From Acanthosepion pharaonis (lineage: Eukaryota; Mollusca; Cephalopoda; Sepiida; Sepiidae): a stretch of DNA of 64,000 nt. The notes under the pieces are model-generated. The model made no database searches. It was not told the DNA's origin and worked only from the letters and a program-made list of their open reading frames with translations. The stretch covers positions 385,001-449,000 of the forward strand of contig CAHIKZ030005580.1 in assembly GCA_903632075.3 (NCBI GenBank). Reading direction: 5' to 3'. The translations under genes and the position numbers were made by a program. Below, one piece after another: positions 1 to 9,984 of the stretch. Within the stretch, counting starts at the first letter, position 1; the number at the start of each line of letters is the position of its first letter.

Positions 1-551
1 TAGTAGAAATTAACGCAGGTACGATTTCATAGTTGTAGCATCAATCCTTCGTAGTCAGTCTATGAAATTTTCAGCTCATCATCGTAATAAGGAACATTTC
101 ACGAAGAGAACCAATTCGTTTGCTACAGTAGAAAGGTCAAGGACACTGGTGGTTCGTTCCAGACTTCTCCACCTGTGGTGTGGTTTTCGTAGAGATATAA
201 ACCAAAAGCTGGATATGGTTGTTAGCTAAGCAAAATGTTGTCAGTCTTTCTTTTTATCACAGTCTGTTGTTCGCTTCCTCCAAGAAACGATGTCTATTAT
301 TATGTCTTCCCCTTAATAAAGTGTGAGGTGTAAATAATTAAAGTCAGTAGCAAAAGTTACTTGTAAATGTTTGTATTGACAGCCATAAAATACATAAGGA
401 ATACTGCGTAATTTACATCACTGATGACACGAAAATAGTTCCAAGTACGATAATGTCCCCCCTCCGTAATCCCCCAGATCTAAACGCCAATGAGCATTAA
501 TTCAAGATGTCGCATACTTTTCTAAATCCCTGCATCTACAACAAGAGCTCA
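1..551. other. No recognisable feature
   Basis: AT-rich DNA with no long open frame, no repeat that I could match elsewhere in the window, and no RNA-like fold that I could recognise. Confidence 0.5.
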
Positions 552-794
552 ACTCAGCCATTAACTCCAGAACACGCCTGTACACTAAAACATACTCTAC
601 GCCAAAGGAGACTCGTCTTCGTAACCATATATGAAGTGTCGCCTTTTTTATCTGGAGAGGAAAGTTGATGTACAGTATGATGCAGCCAAGAATACCAGTT
701 TTAAATAATAGTAAAATTGTTTTGAATATACTAATTAAATCAGGAAGTTCTACTATTTTTTAATAACTCAGCCATTAACTCAAGAACATGCCTG
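552..794 (+). repeat. Dispersed repeat, copy 1, between short direct repeats
   Basis: The stretch 584-760 recurs at 2951-3126 in the same orientation with only scattered differences, so it is a dispersed or duplicated repeat of about 177 bp. Here it is bracketed by near-identical 29-bp direct repeats at 552-580 and 766-794, both reading roughly ACTCAGCCATTAACTC. No coding potential is seen. It could be a segment of an unrecognised transposon. Confidence 0.7.
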
Positions 795-819
795 AATATA
801 TATGAGATCTGTGTTAAAT

Positions 820-1308
820 GTAACGGGACTGAGTGTGCTATGTGAGGTAAGAAGGATAAGCGGACTGTGTTATTAAAATGACATCTTGGGAGTATATAAC
901 TATAATCTTAGCGTATGTGTGCGAGAAGAAACGAGAGGCGTGGCAAGACATATCATGGCCGGTTCAAGATAATAATGCGCATGCTCACAACGGCGTGACA
1001 CACCGGAAGTTCCTCGACGAGAAGAATATCGCCGTACTGTAAAATCCACCCCTCTTCGCCTGATTTTGCCCCGTGTGAATGTTTCTCTTCCTCAAGCTCG
1101 GTGGAACCATCAAGGGGAAACATTTTGAAGATTTGGATGCCATCAATGTACCGTAACGACGAAGCTTAGAGGCATCCAAGAAGAATTCTTCTAACAGTGC
1201 ATGGAACCGTGGCAGAGAAGGATGGAAAAGTGAATTAGACTCGAGGTGAAACCACAGAGATTGTCGTTTTGAATTGAAACAAATTTTTTTTGACACCAGT
1301 CCCGTTAC
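820..1308 (+). mobile_element. Internally deleted mariner-type transposon
   Basis: The ends are inverted repeats: GTAACGGGACT at 820-830 and AGTCCCGTTAC at 1298-1308. Between them, from 968, one frame reads like the C-terminal part of a mariner transposase. It shows the DNxAHAH catalytic block, then EKNIAVL, then a decayed version of the PPYSPDLAPCDFFLFPKL block (PPLFA, MFLFLKL), then GTIKGKHFEDLDAI. At least four stops interrupt it. The whole element is under 0.5 kb, compared with about 1.3 kb for an intact mariner. It lacks the N-terminal DNA-binding domain and the first catalytic aspartate, so it is dead. It could at most be mobilised in trans through its ends. Confidence 0.8.
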
Positions 1309-1310
1309 TT

Positions 1311-1394
1311 TTCAGAGATTATTTAGGCAAAGAGAGGAGCTATCAGTATTTCGTGGCTATTTCCCTTGCTGACAATCATTTCTTTTTAAAATTA
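1311..1394 (-). pseudogene. LINE-1fam RT fragment, downstream half of a split relic
   Basis: On the minus strand this reads KKKEMIVSKGNSHEIL, which matches the usual KKTECMVVSK region just after the RT palm domain. The upstream part of the same relic lies at 2349-2660 on the same strand. The two are separated by a mariner element at 1395-2346, so the LINE was split by that insertion. Too short to place by itself; the pairing with 2349-2660 is what makes the call. Confidence 0.65.
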
Positions 1395-2346
1395 TCAGGT
1401 CATCCCATAAGTTCTATCCGAATTTTAACTTTTTGTTAAAATGAACGAAATTTAAAGAGTATTTTATAATGTCTAATGGAGCTGAACATTATTTTTATGT
1501 TTAGATGCGTTTAAACTGATCAAATTTTATTTCAGAGAACAATAAAATTAAATTTTGTTTGATTAAAACCCTGCTAACATGGAAGTACCTAAGAATCATT
1601 TGAAGCACACAATGCTTTATGAGTTCAAGAAAGGAAACTCAGCAGCCGAAGTGGCTAGAAACATTCACTCAGTTTATGGAGAGGAATGTGTGAATGAAAG
1701 AACTTACAGAAGATGGTTTGCAAAATTCAGAGGTGGAGATTTTACCCTTTAACATGAAGATCGAACCGGACGTCCAGTTGAGTTTGATGAAAAGCTTCTT
1801 GAAGCAGCCCTTGAAGAAAATCCTGCTTTATCAGTTGAAGAATTGGCAGTGGTTCTCAGTTCAAACCATACGACTGTTCATCGTCATCTTCAACAACTTG
1901 GAAAAGTTCTTAAACTTGGAAAATGGGTGCCTCATGACTTGTCTGAAAACAACCTCAAATCCCGAGTTGACACCTGCTCTTCTCTCCATTCTCGCCAACT
2001 TTTTTCACCATTTTTGGATAGACTTGTGACTGACGACGAAAAATGGATCTTTTATCGAAATGTCAAGCGTCGTAGACAGTGGCTTGGTAAAGGGGAAGGA
2101 CACCAGCCACAGCCGAGAAGGGACCTTCATTGCAAAGGGTTCTTCTTTCAATCTGGTGGGATCGCCAAGGAATAATCCACTTTGAATTCTTACCACCTAA
2201 TGCAACAATTAATGCTCAAATATACTGTCAGCAATTAGAGCGTTTGAACCAAGCTTTGAGGAAAAAAAAGACCTGCTCTAGTGAATCGAAAAGAGATGAT
2301 GTTTCATCAGGACAATGCGCGACCCCACACAGCAAGGATGACCTGA
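1395..2346 (+). mobile_element. mariner copy 1 with 3' internal deletion, flanked by TA
   Basis: The left end, TCAGGTCATCCCATAAGTTC, is identical to that of the better-preserved copy at 19970-21232. The right end keeps only about 11 nt of the inverted repeat (GATGACCTGA). TA dinucleotides at 1393-1394 and 2347-2348 are the expected mariner target duplication. Relative to the second copy, about 0.33 kb is missing between the HTA codons of the second catalytic block and the very tip of the right repeat. The element sits inside a minus-strand LINE-1fam relic. Confidence 0.9.
1579..2346 (+). pseudogene. mariner transposase, broken and C-terminally deleted
   Basis: The start MEVPKNHLKHTMLYEF lies at 1579. 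Residues 1 to about 60 form the first helix-turn-helix, including AAEVARNIHSVYGEE and RRWFAKFRGG. A second helix-turn-helix lies near residues 75-115 (ALSVEELAVVL, TTVHRHLQQLG). A stop interrupts codon 58 (TAA at 1750). The first catalytic aspartate is present in VTDDEKWIFYRN near residue 153. A one-base loss around 2130-2150 shifts the frame before the WWDRQGIIHFE block. The HQDNARPH block is reached only in another frame, and everything after it is deleted, including the third catalytic aspartate. The family cuts and pastes DNA at TA sites; this copy cannot encode a working enzyme. Confidence 0.9.
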
Positions 2347-2348
2347 TA

Positions 2349-2660
2349 ATTAAAATTAATTAAAATTTATGTTCAGTCCTTTCTTTTTACTTTTCATAAG
2401 TACCTTCTCTAGGAGTTCCTGAAATTTACTTTCTGTGTCTACTATCAACACTGTGTCATCTGCATATCATGTTGTAAAGATTATATCTGTTAATGATAAA
2501 TCCTAGCAGGACTTACAGTTCTCTCAGGATCGCCACACTGTAAAAGCTGAATAATCCCGGTGAGAAGGCACACGCTTGTCTCACGCCCCTTTCTATTTTT
2601 GTGTTCCATGATTTTGTTTTCTGTCCGAATGCAGGCGTTTTGCTCCCAGTATAAGTTATG
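2349..2660 (-). pseudogene. LINE-1fam RT palm fragment, upstream half of a split relic
   Basis: The minus strand, read across frames, shows NLYWEQNACIR, then GVRQACAFSPGLF, then a YADDTV region decayed to the equivalent of MICRxHSVDSRH, then KKGLNI. This is the palm and post-palm region of a non-LTR reverse transcriptase, where GVRQGC and YADD surround the active site. It continues at 1311-1394 after the mariner insertion. Frameshifts and stops make it a relic. Confidence 0.75.
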
Positions 2661-2948
2661 GATTAATTAATATTTATTATTATTATTATCATTATTATTT
2701 CCTTTGATTCCTGGTGTGTACTCATTTCTTTCTGGGTCCGGCTCAGAGACCTAAGGTTAGAAATGGCATCATGCCAAAAAATAGTATTATTATTATTAAA
2801 TATTATTATTAATATGTCGCCCTTTCTATTATGAGTATTATAGCACTGGGAACGTAGTAATAATACTAACACATTATTACTACTAATATTAAGAAGCAAT
2901 AACCAGGCACTTATAAAATGTACATATAGAATTAATCAATTCCGGGTA
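2661..2948. other. AT-rich spacer with ATT-type repeats
   Basis: Runs of TAT/ATT trinucleotides occur around 2670-2700 and 2785-2815. No gene or recognisable element is seen. Confidence 0.5.
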
Positions 2949-2950
2949 CG

Positions 2951-3126
2951 CTAAAACATACTCTATGTCAAAGGAGACTCGTCTTCAGAACCATATATGA
3001 AGTGTCGCCTTTTGTATCCGGTGAGGAAAGTTTATGTACAGTATGATGTAACCAAGAATGCCAGTTTTAAATAATAGTAAAATTGTTTTGAATATGCTAC
3101 TTAAATCAGTAACGTCTAGTATTTTT
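2951..3126 (+). repeat. Dispersed repeat, copy 2
   Basis: This is a direct copy of 584-760, with the same blocks (GGAGACTCGTCTTC, AGTGTCGCCTTTT, AATAGTAAAATTGTTTTGAA). The flanking 29-bp repeats seen around copy 1 are absent here. Confidence 0.75.
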
Positions 3127-3375
3127 CAATTTGTTTCTTAAAACATTGGTGGTAACACAAATGAATGGCTTACCAGGAGAATGGCCGAAATTAGTACCAG
3201 ATTTATAGCATTTGTTTACATTATCCGTTGCAGTGAAATATTACAGAATGACATGAATCTCAAAAATAACTTTGTATATAGGTCTAATTTAATTTGTTCC
3301 ATTTTACAATTATGATATTGAGACTTGCCCTGATTAAAGTGGCAAGTGATTGATTTGCTGTTGTCATTCAAAGGT

Positions 3376-3501
3376 CAAACATACATAGGAGAGACTTCAA
3401 GGAACTTAAATAAAATATATGAACACAAAAGAGATATTTTACAAATCAACAAGCTCACAAATGCCGCTTTAATGAAACGAAAAAGTAATATCATAAGGTG
3501 A
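3376..3501 (+). pseudogene. Penelope-type GIY-YIG endonuclease fragment
   Basis: The frame from 3376 reads QTYIGETSRNLNK, then IYEHKRDILQ, and reaches a stop at 3499-3501. This is the core of the GIY-YIG nuclease that Penelope-like retroelements carry after their reverse transcriptase: the YIG motif, the TSRNLNKR-type helix and the EHKR block. The first residue of the GIY half is not conserved, one residue is lost between NK and IYEHK, and no RT domain is found upstream. Related nucleases occur in group I introns and UvrC, but the TSRNLNK/EHKRD pattern favours Penelope. Confidence 0.7.
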
Positions 3502-3715
3502 AAATTTATAGAATGAGCACTGATTTCTGAGTTTTTGTAAATTTGTATTCAGCTTCTTAAAAAAGTTCAACATTAAACTCCCACCCACCCAAATCTATGC
3601 TCTCACAATATAGAATATTTAAGAACAAAGTTAAAACAAAAAGAAACCGTTGTTAAACAGAATCTGACTGTGCGTCTAGAGAGAAGAGATGTCAAAAAAT
3701 GTTGAATTTAAAATA

Positions 3716-4082
3716 CAGGGTGTCCATGAAGTTCGTGTGCACTTTAAAAAATTGATAACTTTATTTGTATTTGTGATAGAAATAATTTATAAAAAAGATT
3801 AGAAAGAAGTATCTCTATTTTTTTTAAAGTTTTATTGAAATTTTATTTAAGTTTCCACATGTCATCCACCATTAGCAATACAAAGGGTAATACGATTTTG
3901 CAGTTCACGGAAAACATTTGCCAACTGATTTACAGTAATGCCTGAAATCACATTAGTTATTTTAGCTATACTTAAAACTAGCTACATTAAACTTTATAAC
4001 ATTTTTTACAGATTATTTCTATCGCAAATACAAATAAAGTTATAAATTTTTTAAAGTGCACACGAACTTTATGGACACCCTG
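3716..4082 (-). mobile_element. 367-bp TIR element with Tc1-like remnant
   Basis: The left end, CAGGGTGTCCATGAAGTTCG, is matched in inverted orientation by the right end over about 80 bp with only a handful of mismatches. TA flanks both sides (3714-3715 and 4083-4084), as expected for the Tc1/mariner superfamily. The middle, on the minus strand, reads ITVNQLANVFRELQNRITLC then IANGG, which resembles the C-terminal tail of a Tc1-like transposase. So this is an internally deleted derivative (MITE-like) of a larger element. There are no catalytic residues. Confidence 0.85.
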
Positions 4083-4639
4083 TATAACGTTTAGTATTCC
4101 TACATCTTCAGAGTTTTTTCTAGTTGCATAAATATAAGCTAACTTTACGTTTAGATCCCTCTCCTCCTTCTAAATATATGTATAAACACATCAGTAGGAA
4201 CATTTCTTTAACCTGATGATGTCTTTTTAGTGATCGGAAGGCGTTACATAGAATTATTTCCATTTGGCTTCAATTACCTAACATTCAGAGATTAATAAAT
4301 CCCCAAACCTGTCATAAAACATTTCAGGTGTACCTCAGGTGATGTTGCCAAAACTGTATTCACGGCCAGGTGATGAGAACACTAGCTAGGCATGCTTTGT
4401 CTATCATAGGTGAAGATCATGGCATTAGTAACAGGTATCCGCATACAGGCTAAAGCAAACCCTGGTCTGAATACAGTTTGCTTTCAGTCGAATGAAATAT
4501 TTATTTAAATAGAGTGAAACTGCTTCCAACAAAAGATTATAATGTGAATAATGAACGTGATATAACTTTAATTTCCACAGACATTCTTGTTAACATTGTT
4601 TCATATCACTTGTGAATTCTCTTTAGAAAAAAAAACGCC

Positions 4640-5005
4640 CGAGCTTTGAATTAGAGATGTAAATATCTGACAAGTTCAGAAGTTTAAATATCTGGGAAGT
4701 GTTTTAACAGAGGAATGGAAATGAGGTATCGAAAATGGAAGTGATGTTTGAACAGCATAAGATAAGTAAAGTACTAAGTAACAACAAAGTTTTGTCAGAA
4801 ACAAAGAAAAGAGAACTGAACTGATATATAATATCAGTTCTTATATTGGTACTGGATGTTGGAGAATTTCATGACAGATTAAAAAGCGAGTCGAAGTGCT
4901 AGAAATGTAATTCTATAGACGGATGTTTTAAATTCCCTGAATGTTACACGGATAGATTGACACCTGAGAAATATGAGAGACCCAATGTCTAAAACGTTGC
5001 AATAT
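4640..5005 (+). pseudogene. LINE-1fam RT C-terminal relic
   Basis: From 4671 the frame reads QVQKFKYLGSVLTEEWK, the signature following the RT palm in LINE-1fam. Later pieces in shifted frames read KVLSNNKVLSETKKREL and ISWQIKKRVEVLEM, then FYRRMF. These match the order seen in the other copies here (KYLG, then ETKKR, then the FYRRML block). Several frameshifts and stops are present. A SINE-B copy follows directly. Confidence 0.75.
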
Positions 5006-5009
5006 CTTA

Positions 5010-5345
5010 TTGTTACTTATACTATTTACATGTGGACTATTTTCCTCGTCTATGTTGTTGTTATTATAACGTTCCGGCCACTGTGTCCTCCAGCCTTCAT
5101 CAGGATTATGTCGACCCGAGTAGCCTAAAGGGATTTATTTTTAGAACTGAACCCTTTAAACTAAGGGGTAGATTGTTCTTGTTCCTCTGCTCAAGTTTAA
5201 GAATGACTAGTTCTCAATTTTGTTTTTTTAGTACGGCTCAGTTATTGCACGTGGCGTTTCTACTGAGTCCAAGTACTTACTAACCCTTCCTCGGATTGAA
5301 CTCACGATTAACATGCCAGCAAATTCACGAAGCAATCCTCCAGGT
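5010..5345 (-). repeat. SINE-B, reverse orientation, diverged
   Basis: It shares with the other SINE-B copies the tail ACTATTTACAT...GGACTATT..CCTCGTC, then AACGTTCCGGCC, then GAACTGAACCCTTTAA, and a trace of the head (GAACTCAC). The middle is diverged. Confidence 0.7.
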
Positions 5346-6180
5346 TGTTGTCCCATGGAATATATAGGAAACATAATTGCTTATATTTTGTTGTGATTCT
5401 TTTTCCAAGCGTTGAATCAATAGGAATCCTTTCTCTTTATCTCTTGTCAAGAAGCGTTTAATATGCAGTCATTAAAAATAAAACACAGTTGGCAAATTAC
5501 AAACTTTATCGTCTGCTAATAAAAGAACGCAGATCATCATTAATCAGCATATATACGATATATCGTATAAATGTAGAGAGAATATTTGTAATTATATATG
5601 TACACATATATGTATAGATATATATTTCTCGTTTTGAAATCAATCTCAAGAAATACGGAGAAATACACACAGATTTCGTAACGCCCAATTCCTTTGAAGA
5701 GAGATTTTAACGTTTCTTTTTTTTTCTTTTTATTATATCCCCAGGCTATGATATATTTGGCAAAGTAATCTACAATCTTTATCAGCCAATAGAAAAGACA
5801 AGAGAAATAAAAACAAAACAGAAAAGGAACTCCGTCATCGCATGCTACGAATATAATGAAATGGTATCTTGAATTTATGTTGCGAGAATCGTTCTTGGCT
5901 AGAGATATATGAAAATCAAAAGCCTCTTTGAATACAAGTGCTTAAGATGTTATCTCTTCCACCGCATTTGCGGTAATACGGTAGGCAGTTGGCAGTGAAC
6001 TAATATTTAGAAGACATTACATGACAAAGCAAAATTATATACTAGGTGTGGGTCTGCTATTACGTTTGGCGAATAAATATTAAAGTGTCCTCAGTTCCCA
6101 AAAATTACTTGCTCGCTTCAGAAGTAATTTAAAAGTTGACAAAATACAAGGTAAATATAAAATCTAAACACGAAACGGCG
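5346..6180. other. No recognisable feature
   Basis: AT-rich sequence. Short frames here show no family motif. Confidence 0.45.
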
Positions 6181-6222
6181 TTTGATATTTACCGAGAGTT
6201 TTTACAATCGCTATCAATCTGT

Positions 6223-6245
6223 ATCTTTTCAGTCGTCTTTAATGA

Positions 6246-6304
<59 letters not shown>

Positions 6305-6364
6305 GTGTATTTGGGCAGCAATCCCTGTTCTATACATGTTTCATTAAAGATGACTGAGAAGGTA
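6223..6364. repeat. Foldback repeat with (TA)n centre
   Basis: The left arm 6223-6250 (AGTCGTCTTTAATGAAACAT) is repeated in inverted orientation at 6336-6364. Between them lies a (TA)n run (about 6249-6302) and a short spacer. The design, short arms around a TA tract, recurs at 11771-12086 and around the Helitron at 42.5-47.2 kb. Confidence 0.8.
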
Positions 6365-6609
6365 CTGCGATAAAGCTTTTTATTTAATTTTTTTCTTGTC
6401 TTCGTATAAGCGTTGTATTTTCTGGACATAAAATTGTACAAATGTTTTGCATATCCGAGCGCTTTCGGCTATTCTTCTAGCCATTATTAAGTCGATTTTA
6501 ATGGTGCTTTTTTTTATTTTCACCTGAATGTATGAAATTTTATATATGTGTCTAGTGTTATATAAATGTTTTATTTTATGTTTATAGAATTATTTTATTT
6601 TCCAAACAC

Positions 6610-6860
6610 GGTGTGACGTCGTCCCCCGGTCGCAGCGCCAACTGTGACGTTCTATTCTGATCTACCACGGCGCCAGTTGTGACGTCCCCAAACAGCACCA
6701 ATTGTGACGTCCACGCCGCGGCGCCAGCTGTTCGCTCCTCGCTGCTCCGTCCGGGTGTCGCTGCTCCAAACGTGACGTCCGCCTGTCGCGTCAGTCGTGT
6801 GGTCTCGTCCTGTGACGACCAACTGGCTTGGTATCGGTCGCGGCACCCAAATGTGACGTT
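6610..6860. repeat. CpG-rich cluster of GGCGCCA..TGTGACGT motifs
   Basis: Seven GTGACG motifs occur within about 250 bp (near 6613, 6641, 6679, 6704, 6771, 6821 and 6853), mostly TGACGT. Four are preceded by GGCGCCA or a close variant. TGACGT is the CRE half-site, so the cluster could bind CREB/ATF-type factors. On the minus strand the same unit reads ACGTCACAnnTGGCGCCG, which looks like an LTR end (CA) followed by a primer-binding site (TGG...). The CpG density contrasts sharply with the surrounding DNA. Confidence 0.55.
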
Positions 6861-7940
6861 CTAACCTTTTGGTGATTCGGGTGGGAATCTGGTTAGATTT
6901 GATATCAGCCTCGTCGTTCCCAACTCGCTTCCAACGCCTGGTTACCAAGGTAACTGCATTGATCTCCAGTCTGCCTATCCACGTTGTGAATTGATCTTAG
7001 ACAGACGAGATCAAACAGTGGTTGGGACCGTAATGCAAATTGAGTTCAACGGGGGTGATACTACACAGATATGCATAAAATAAAATAAAATGAAATCTCA
7101 AAAAGTTCAAAGTATCAAAGAAAAAGGTAACAAACTTTAACTAGTTGTTCGATACATAGGACTGCATCTATCTCCCGACCCGTTCTGTGGATTGTGACAC
7201 GTCGTTTCCGCTAGGCAAGTTTCAACGCTTCAAGTTGTCTGCTCTCTAAGAAATTGGTGTTTCAGTGTGTCTTTGGACGAAAGTCGAAAAACCTATTTCG
7301 GTGGTCTGGTTCTAAGTCGCTCTTCAAAATAATTGTTCTTGGGTTGAAGAGGAGTCCGGAATTTTTTGCGTGAATCTTGGTCAGCTATCTGCGAGGCGGT
7401 TCCAACTGGAGACTGACTCTGGGAACTCAACTCTGGAAACTCGAGCCCGAACTCTGATTTCTGCCTGTTGGGGCCTCGCTTTTATTGACGCCGACAAAAA
7501 CCGGGTTGGGTCTGTTGGCGGGGGGTTTCGATAATTCTAAATACATATCCACCTCTTTTTTATTTCTGGTTAGGGATTTTCCACTCTTTTCCATTTTGGG
7601 GAACCTTCCTCACTCCCACTTTCTCACCATACCTCTGAGGGCGTGAACTGCCCTCCCCCACTTCTTCGTAGCAGCTTCTCATACTTATACTCTGGATGGG
7701 GCGTCGACAGCCTTCTTCGTGCGTCACGTGATCACTCTCGGCCAATGAGGTCTTGGTCAGGTATCTTTCCTCCTCCTTCGTGCGTCACGTGATCACCACT
7801 TGACCAATGATGTCTTAGTCGGGCGTGAACAATCCGTGGCTTTGTTTCGGGAAAAAATATCTTGCTTAACTAAAAAAAATTATCTCTTCTCTTTCGCTTA
7901 AATCGCCGTTATCATTTCTCTAGCCACGGACAATATGACA
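6852..7940 (-). mobile_element. Possible solo LTR (Ty3-like)
   Basis: On the minus strand a stretch beginning TGTCATATTGTCCGTGG (7940 down) and ending GAACGTCACA (6852) is followed after two bases by TGGGTGCCGCGACC, which could be a tRNA primer-binding site. The interval is GC-richer than its surroundings and holds paired E-box and CCAAT sites at 7711-7823, as expected of an LTR promoter. No gag or pol coding sequence follows, and no target duplication can be checked. The boundaries are guesses. Confidence 0.35.
7711..7823. promoter_or_regulatory. Tandem pair of CACGTG + CCAAT modules
   Basis: A unit of about 50 bp occurs twice, 7711-7761 and 7773-7823. Each contains CGTGCGTCACGTGATCAC, then a CCAAT box about 11 bp further on (E-boxes at 7725 and 7786; CCAAT at 7742 and 7804). 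CACGTG binds USF/MYC-type factors and CCAAT binds NF-Y. No transcript or downstream gene is evident, so the element may be the promoter of the possible LTR around it. Confidence 0.5.
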
Positions 7941-8816
7941 ACTCTTGTTTTACACGTGGTGTTTGTCAGGTATCTTATCGCTAATTTATCAAGATGGGTG
8001 GTATTCTTAACATGGCTTCAAAAAAAAAAAGAAATATCCCCAAAGTTTTCAGTTAGTCTGTCGCCTCCAAGGAAGAAAGAAAAACACTTCTGGTTCCCCA
8101 TTCATTTTCCTTCGGTACATCCTCATGATAACATAATTTTATTATCGCAGGCCAAGTTGTTTCGTCGAAAAGAATTCGGTCAGCGCACTGCTTGTGTGGG
8201 ATTTAATTTTTCATATCTGTCCAAAGTCCTTTTTAGTGGCCTGTTTCTCGTCACTTATCGAAATAGCATTTTCACTTGAATTTTTCCCTGGCCAGTGGTC
8301 TAGATAACACAGCCGTTATCAAAACACATCTGGTTCCTTCTTTCTTTTCCTTTGCTTTTTTACTCGGAAATTCCCTGTCATTGTAATGACACCCTTTTTC
8401 ATTTGTTACTTATCAATATTTTCATTGTCTCTTAGCCGTGTGTGTGTCTGCTTATCACCTATGATTCGTCTCGCATTCCTTTCTGCCTTCCTTTCTTTCT
8501 CTTCCTTTCTCTGCCTCGTAAATGGTGCCACAACGGTCAGTACATTTTGGTTGTGTTTATAGGCAAGATGAAAATTGCTCAATAATATCAAATATTGTCA
8601 AGCTAGACACTGCAGATAAAAGCCTACTGCTAAGCGAAACTTAAGTTCTTAGCAAAATGTTAGTGTATAATTGTTTAATGTAGTTATCCAAAATTTTAAA
8701 GACCTGTTCATGACAATTTTAACGTTGTATAGTTGTTCTATGGAATTAACAAAAACAATATTGTAAACGCTCTGTATGTGTGTATGTGTGTATATAATTA
8801 ATTGTTTATTCAAAAT
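7941..8816. other. No recognisable feature
   Basis: Pyrimidine-rich sequence on the plus strand. A 114-codon open frame lies here but shows no motif, and I do not support it as a gene. Confidence 0.45.
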
Positions 8817-8957
8817 TTTTACATGCTTCAGTCTCCGTTTTTTCTATTTTCTCTATTGCTATTAATTTATACATTTTCTTTTACTATTCAAAACAAATCT
8901 CCTCGTGACGAATAGAACGAACAAAAAAAAAACCCCAAAAACGAGAAAACTGCTAAA
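8817..8957 (+). repeat. Dispersed repeat pair, copy 1
   Basis: About 140 bp nearly identical to 10873-11017 in the same orientation, sharing TTCAGTCTCCGTTTTTTCT and CTCCTCGTGACGAATAGAAC. Family unknown. Confidence 0.8.
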
Positions 8958-9640
8958 CTACTATTTATGATAAATATCTGCTTGTAATATTGTCATTTTT
9001 TCGTAGTGTGTCCGTGTGTTAATAAACATAAAAGACTATAAAAAATCGGCGACACATCAAATTCTTTATTTCCCCATGTAAAATAGACAAACCATTCTTT
9101 CAATTTTAAAAACGACAAAATTGTTTATTCATCATAAATAACAGGAAAAATTACTGGATCATCTGGGATATCAAAATTTTTCAAAATTATATTTTTTTGA
9201 GATTGTTCTGGCTTAAAGAAAAGATTTTTAAAATTGGTTACAGCCTTATAAAATGTTATCATTTAATTCTATATTTTCCTAAATTATATTATCATAAATG
9301 ATAATTTCAGCTTTCACCTCGACTATAATGTGTTTATACACTACAGTTCAAGAATTTGATGCCACCCTCTGGTATTTTTTTTAAATTGGCGCAAAAAGTA
9401 GTTTTATACTTATAATAAGAGAAAATTATTATACACGTTTAAAAAATAGGGGACATGATTTTTTTTTAATAGAAAGTATATGATGACAAAAAAAAAGGAA
9501 GCATTTTATGATTAAATTTTTCTCTCGCCAAAAAGTCCTCCTTTAATCTTAATTATTGTAGCACAAATTTTTAGCATTCGTTGCAAAAGTTTCTCAAATA
9601 TAATTTCGATAATTGATTTCAATGAATCTAAGAACTGTTT
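8958..9640. other. No recognisable feature
   Basis: AT-rich, with no element or gene recognised. Confidence 0.45.
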
Positions 9641-9720
9641 TCATTTTTGGGATGGAACGGTTTAACTCTTTCGTCATGTTCATCCCATGCTAACTCTGAG
9701 GGCTTTCAAACTTTTGCAAA

Positions 9721-9723
<3 letters not shown>

Positions 9724-9770
<47 letters not shown>
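9724..9770. repeat. (TA)n microsatellite
   Basis: Uninterrupted TA dinucleotides. Confidence 0.95.
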
Positions 9771-9773
<3 letters not shown>

Positions 9774-9984
9774 GACTCTCCCGTCGAATTCGACGTATGA
9801 GGGCCAAGCAGATCAGTTTCAGGAAACCGACAGCCCGACAACGGCACATGAGATTTGATTATAGTGATGAAGGCTTCGTGCAGGACCATCCACACTTTGG
9901 GGACGAATACAGAGACCTGGTGTACCGAATGCCACAAGGTTCCCAAACGACCCTCCGCAGGTTTTGAATTCAGAGTTGTCCTTC

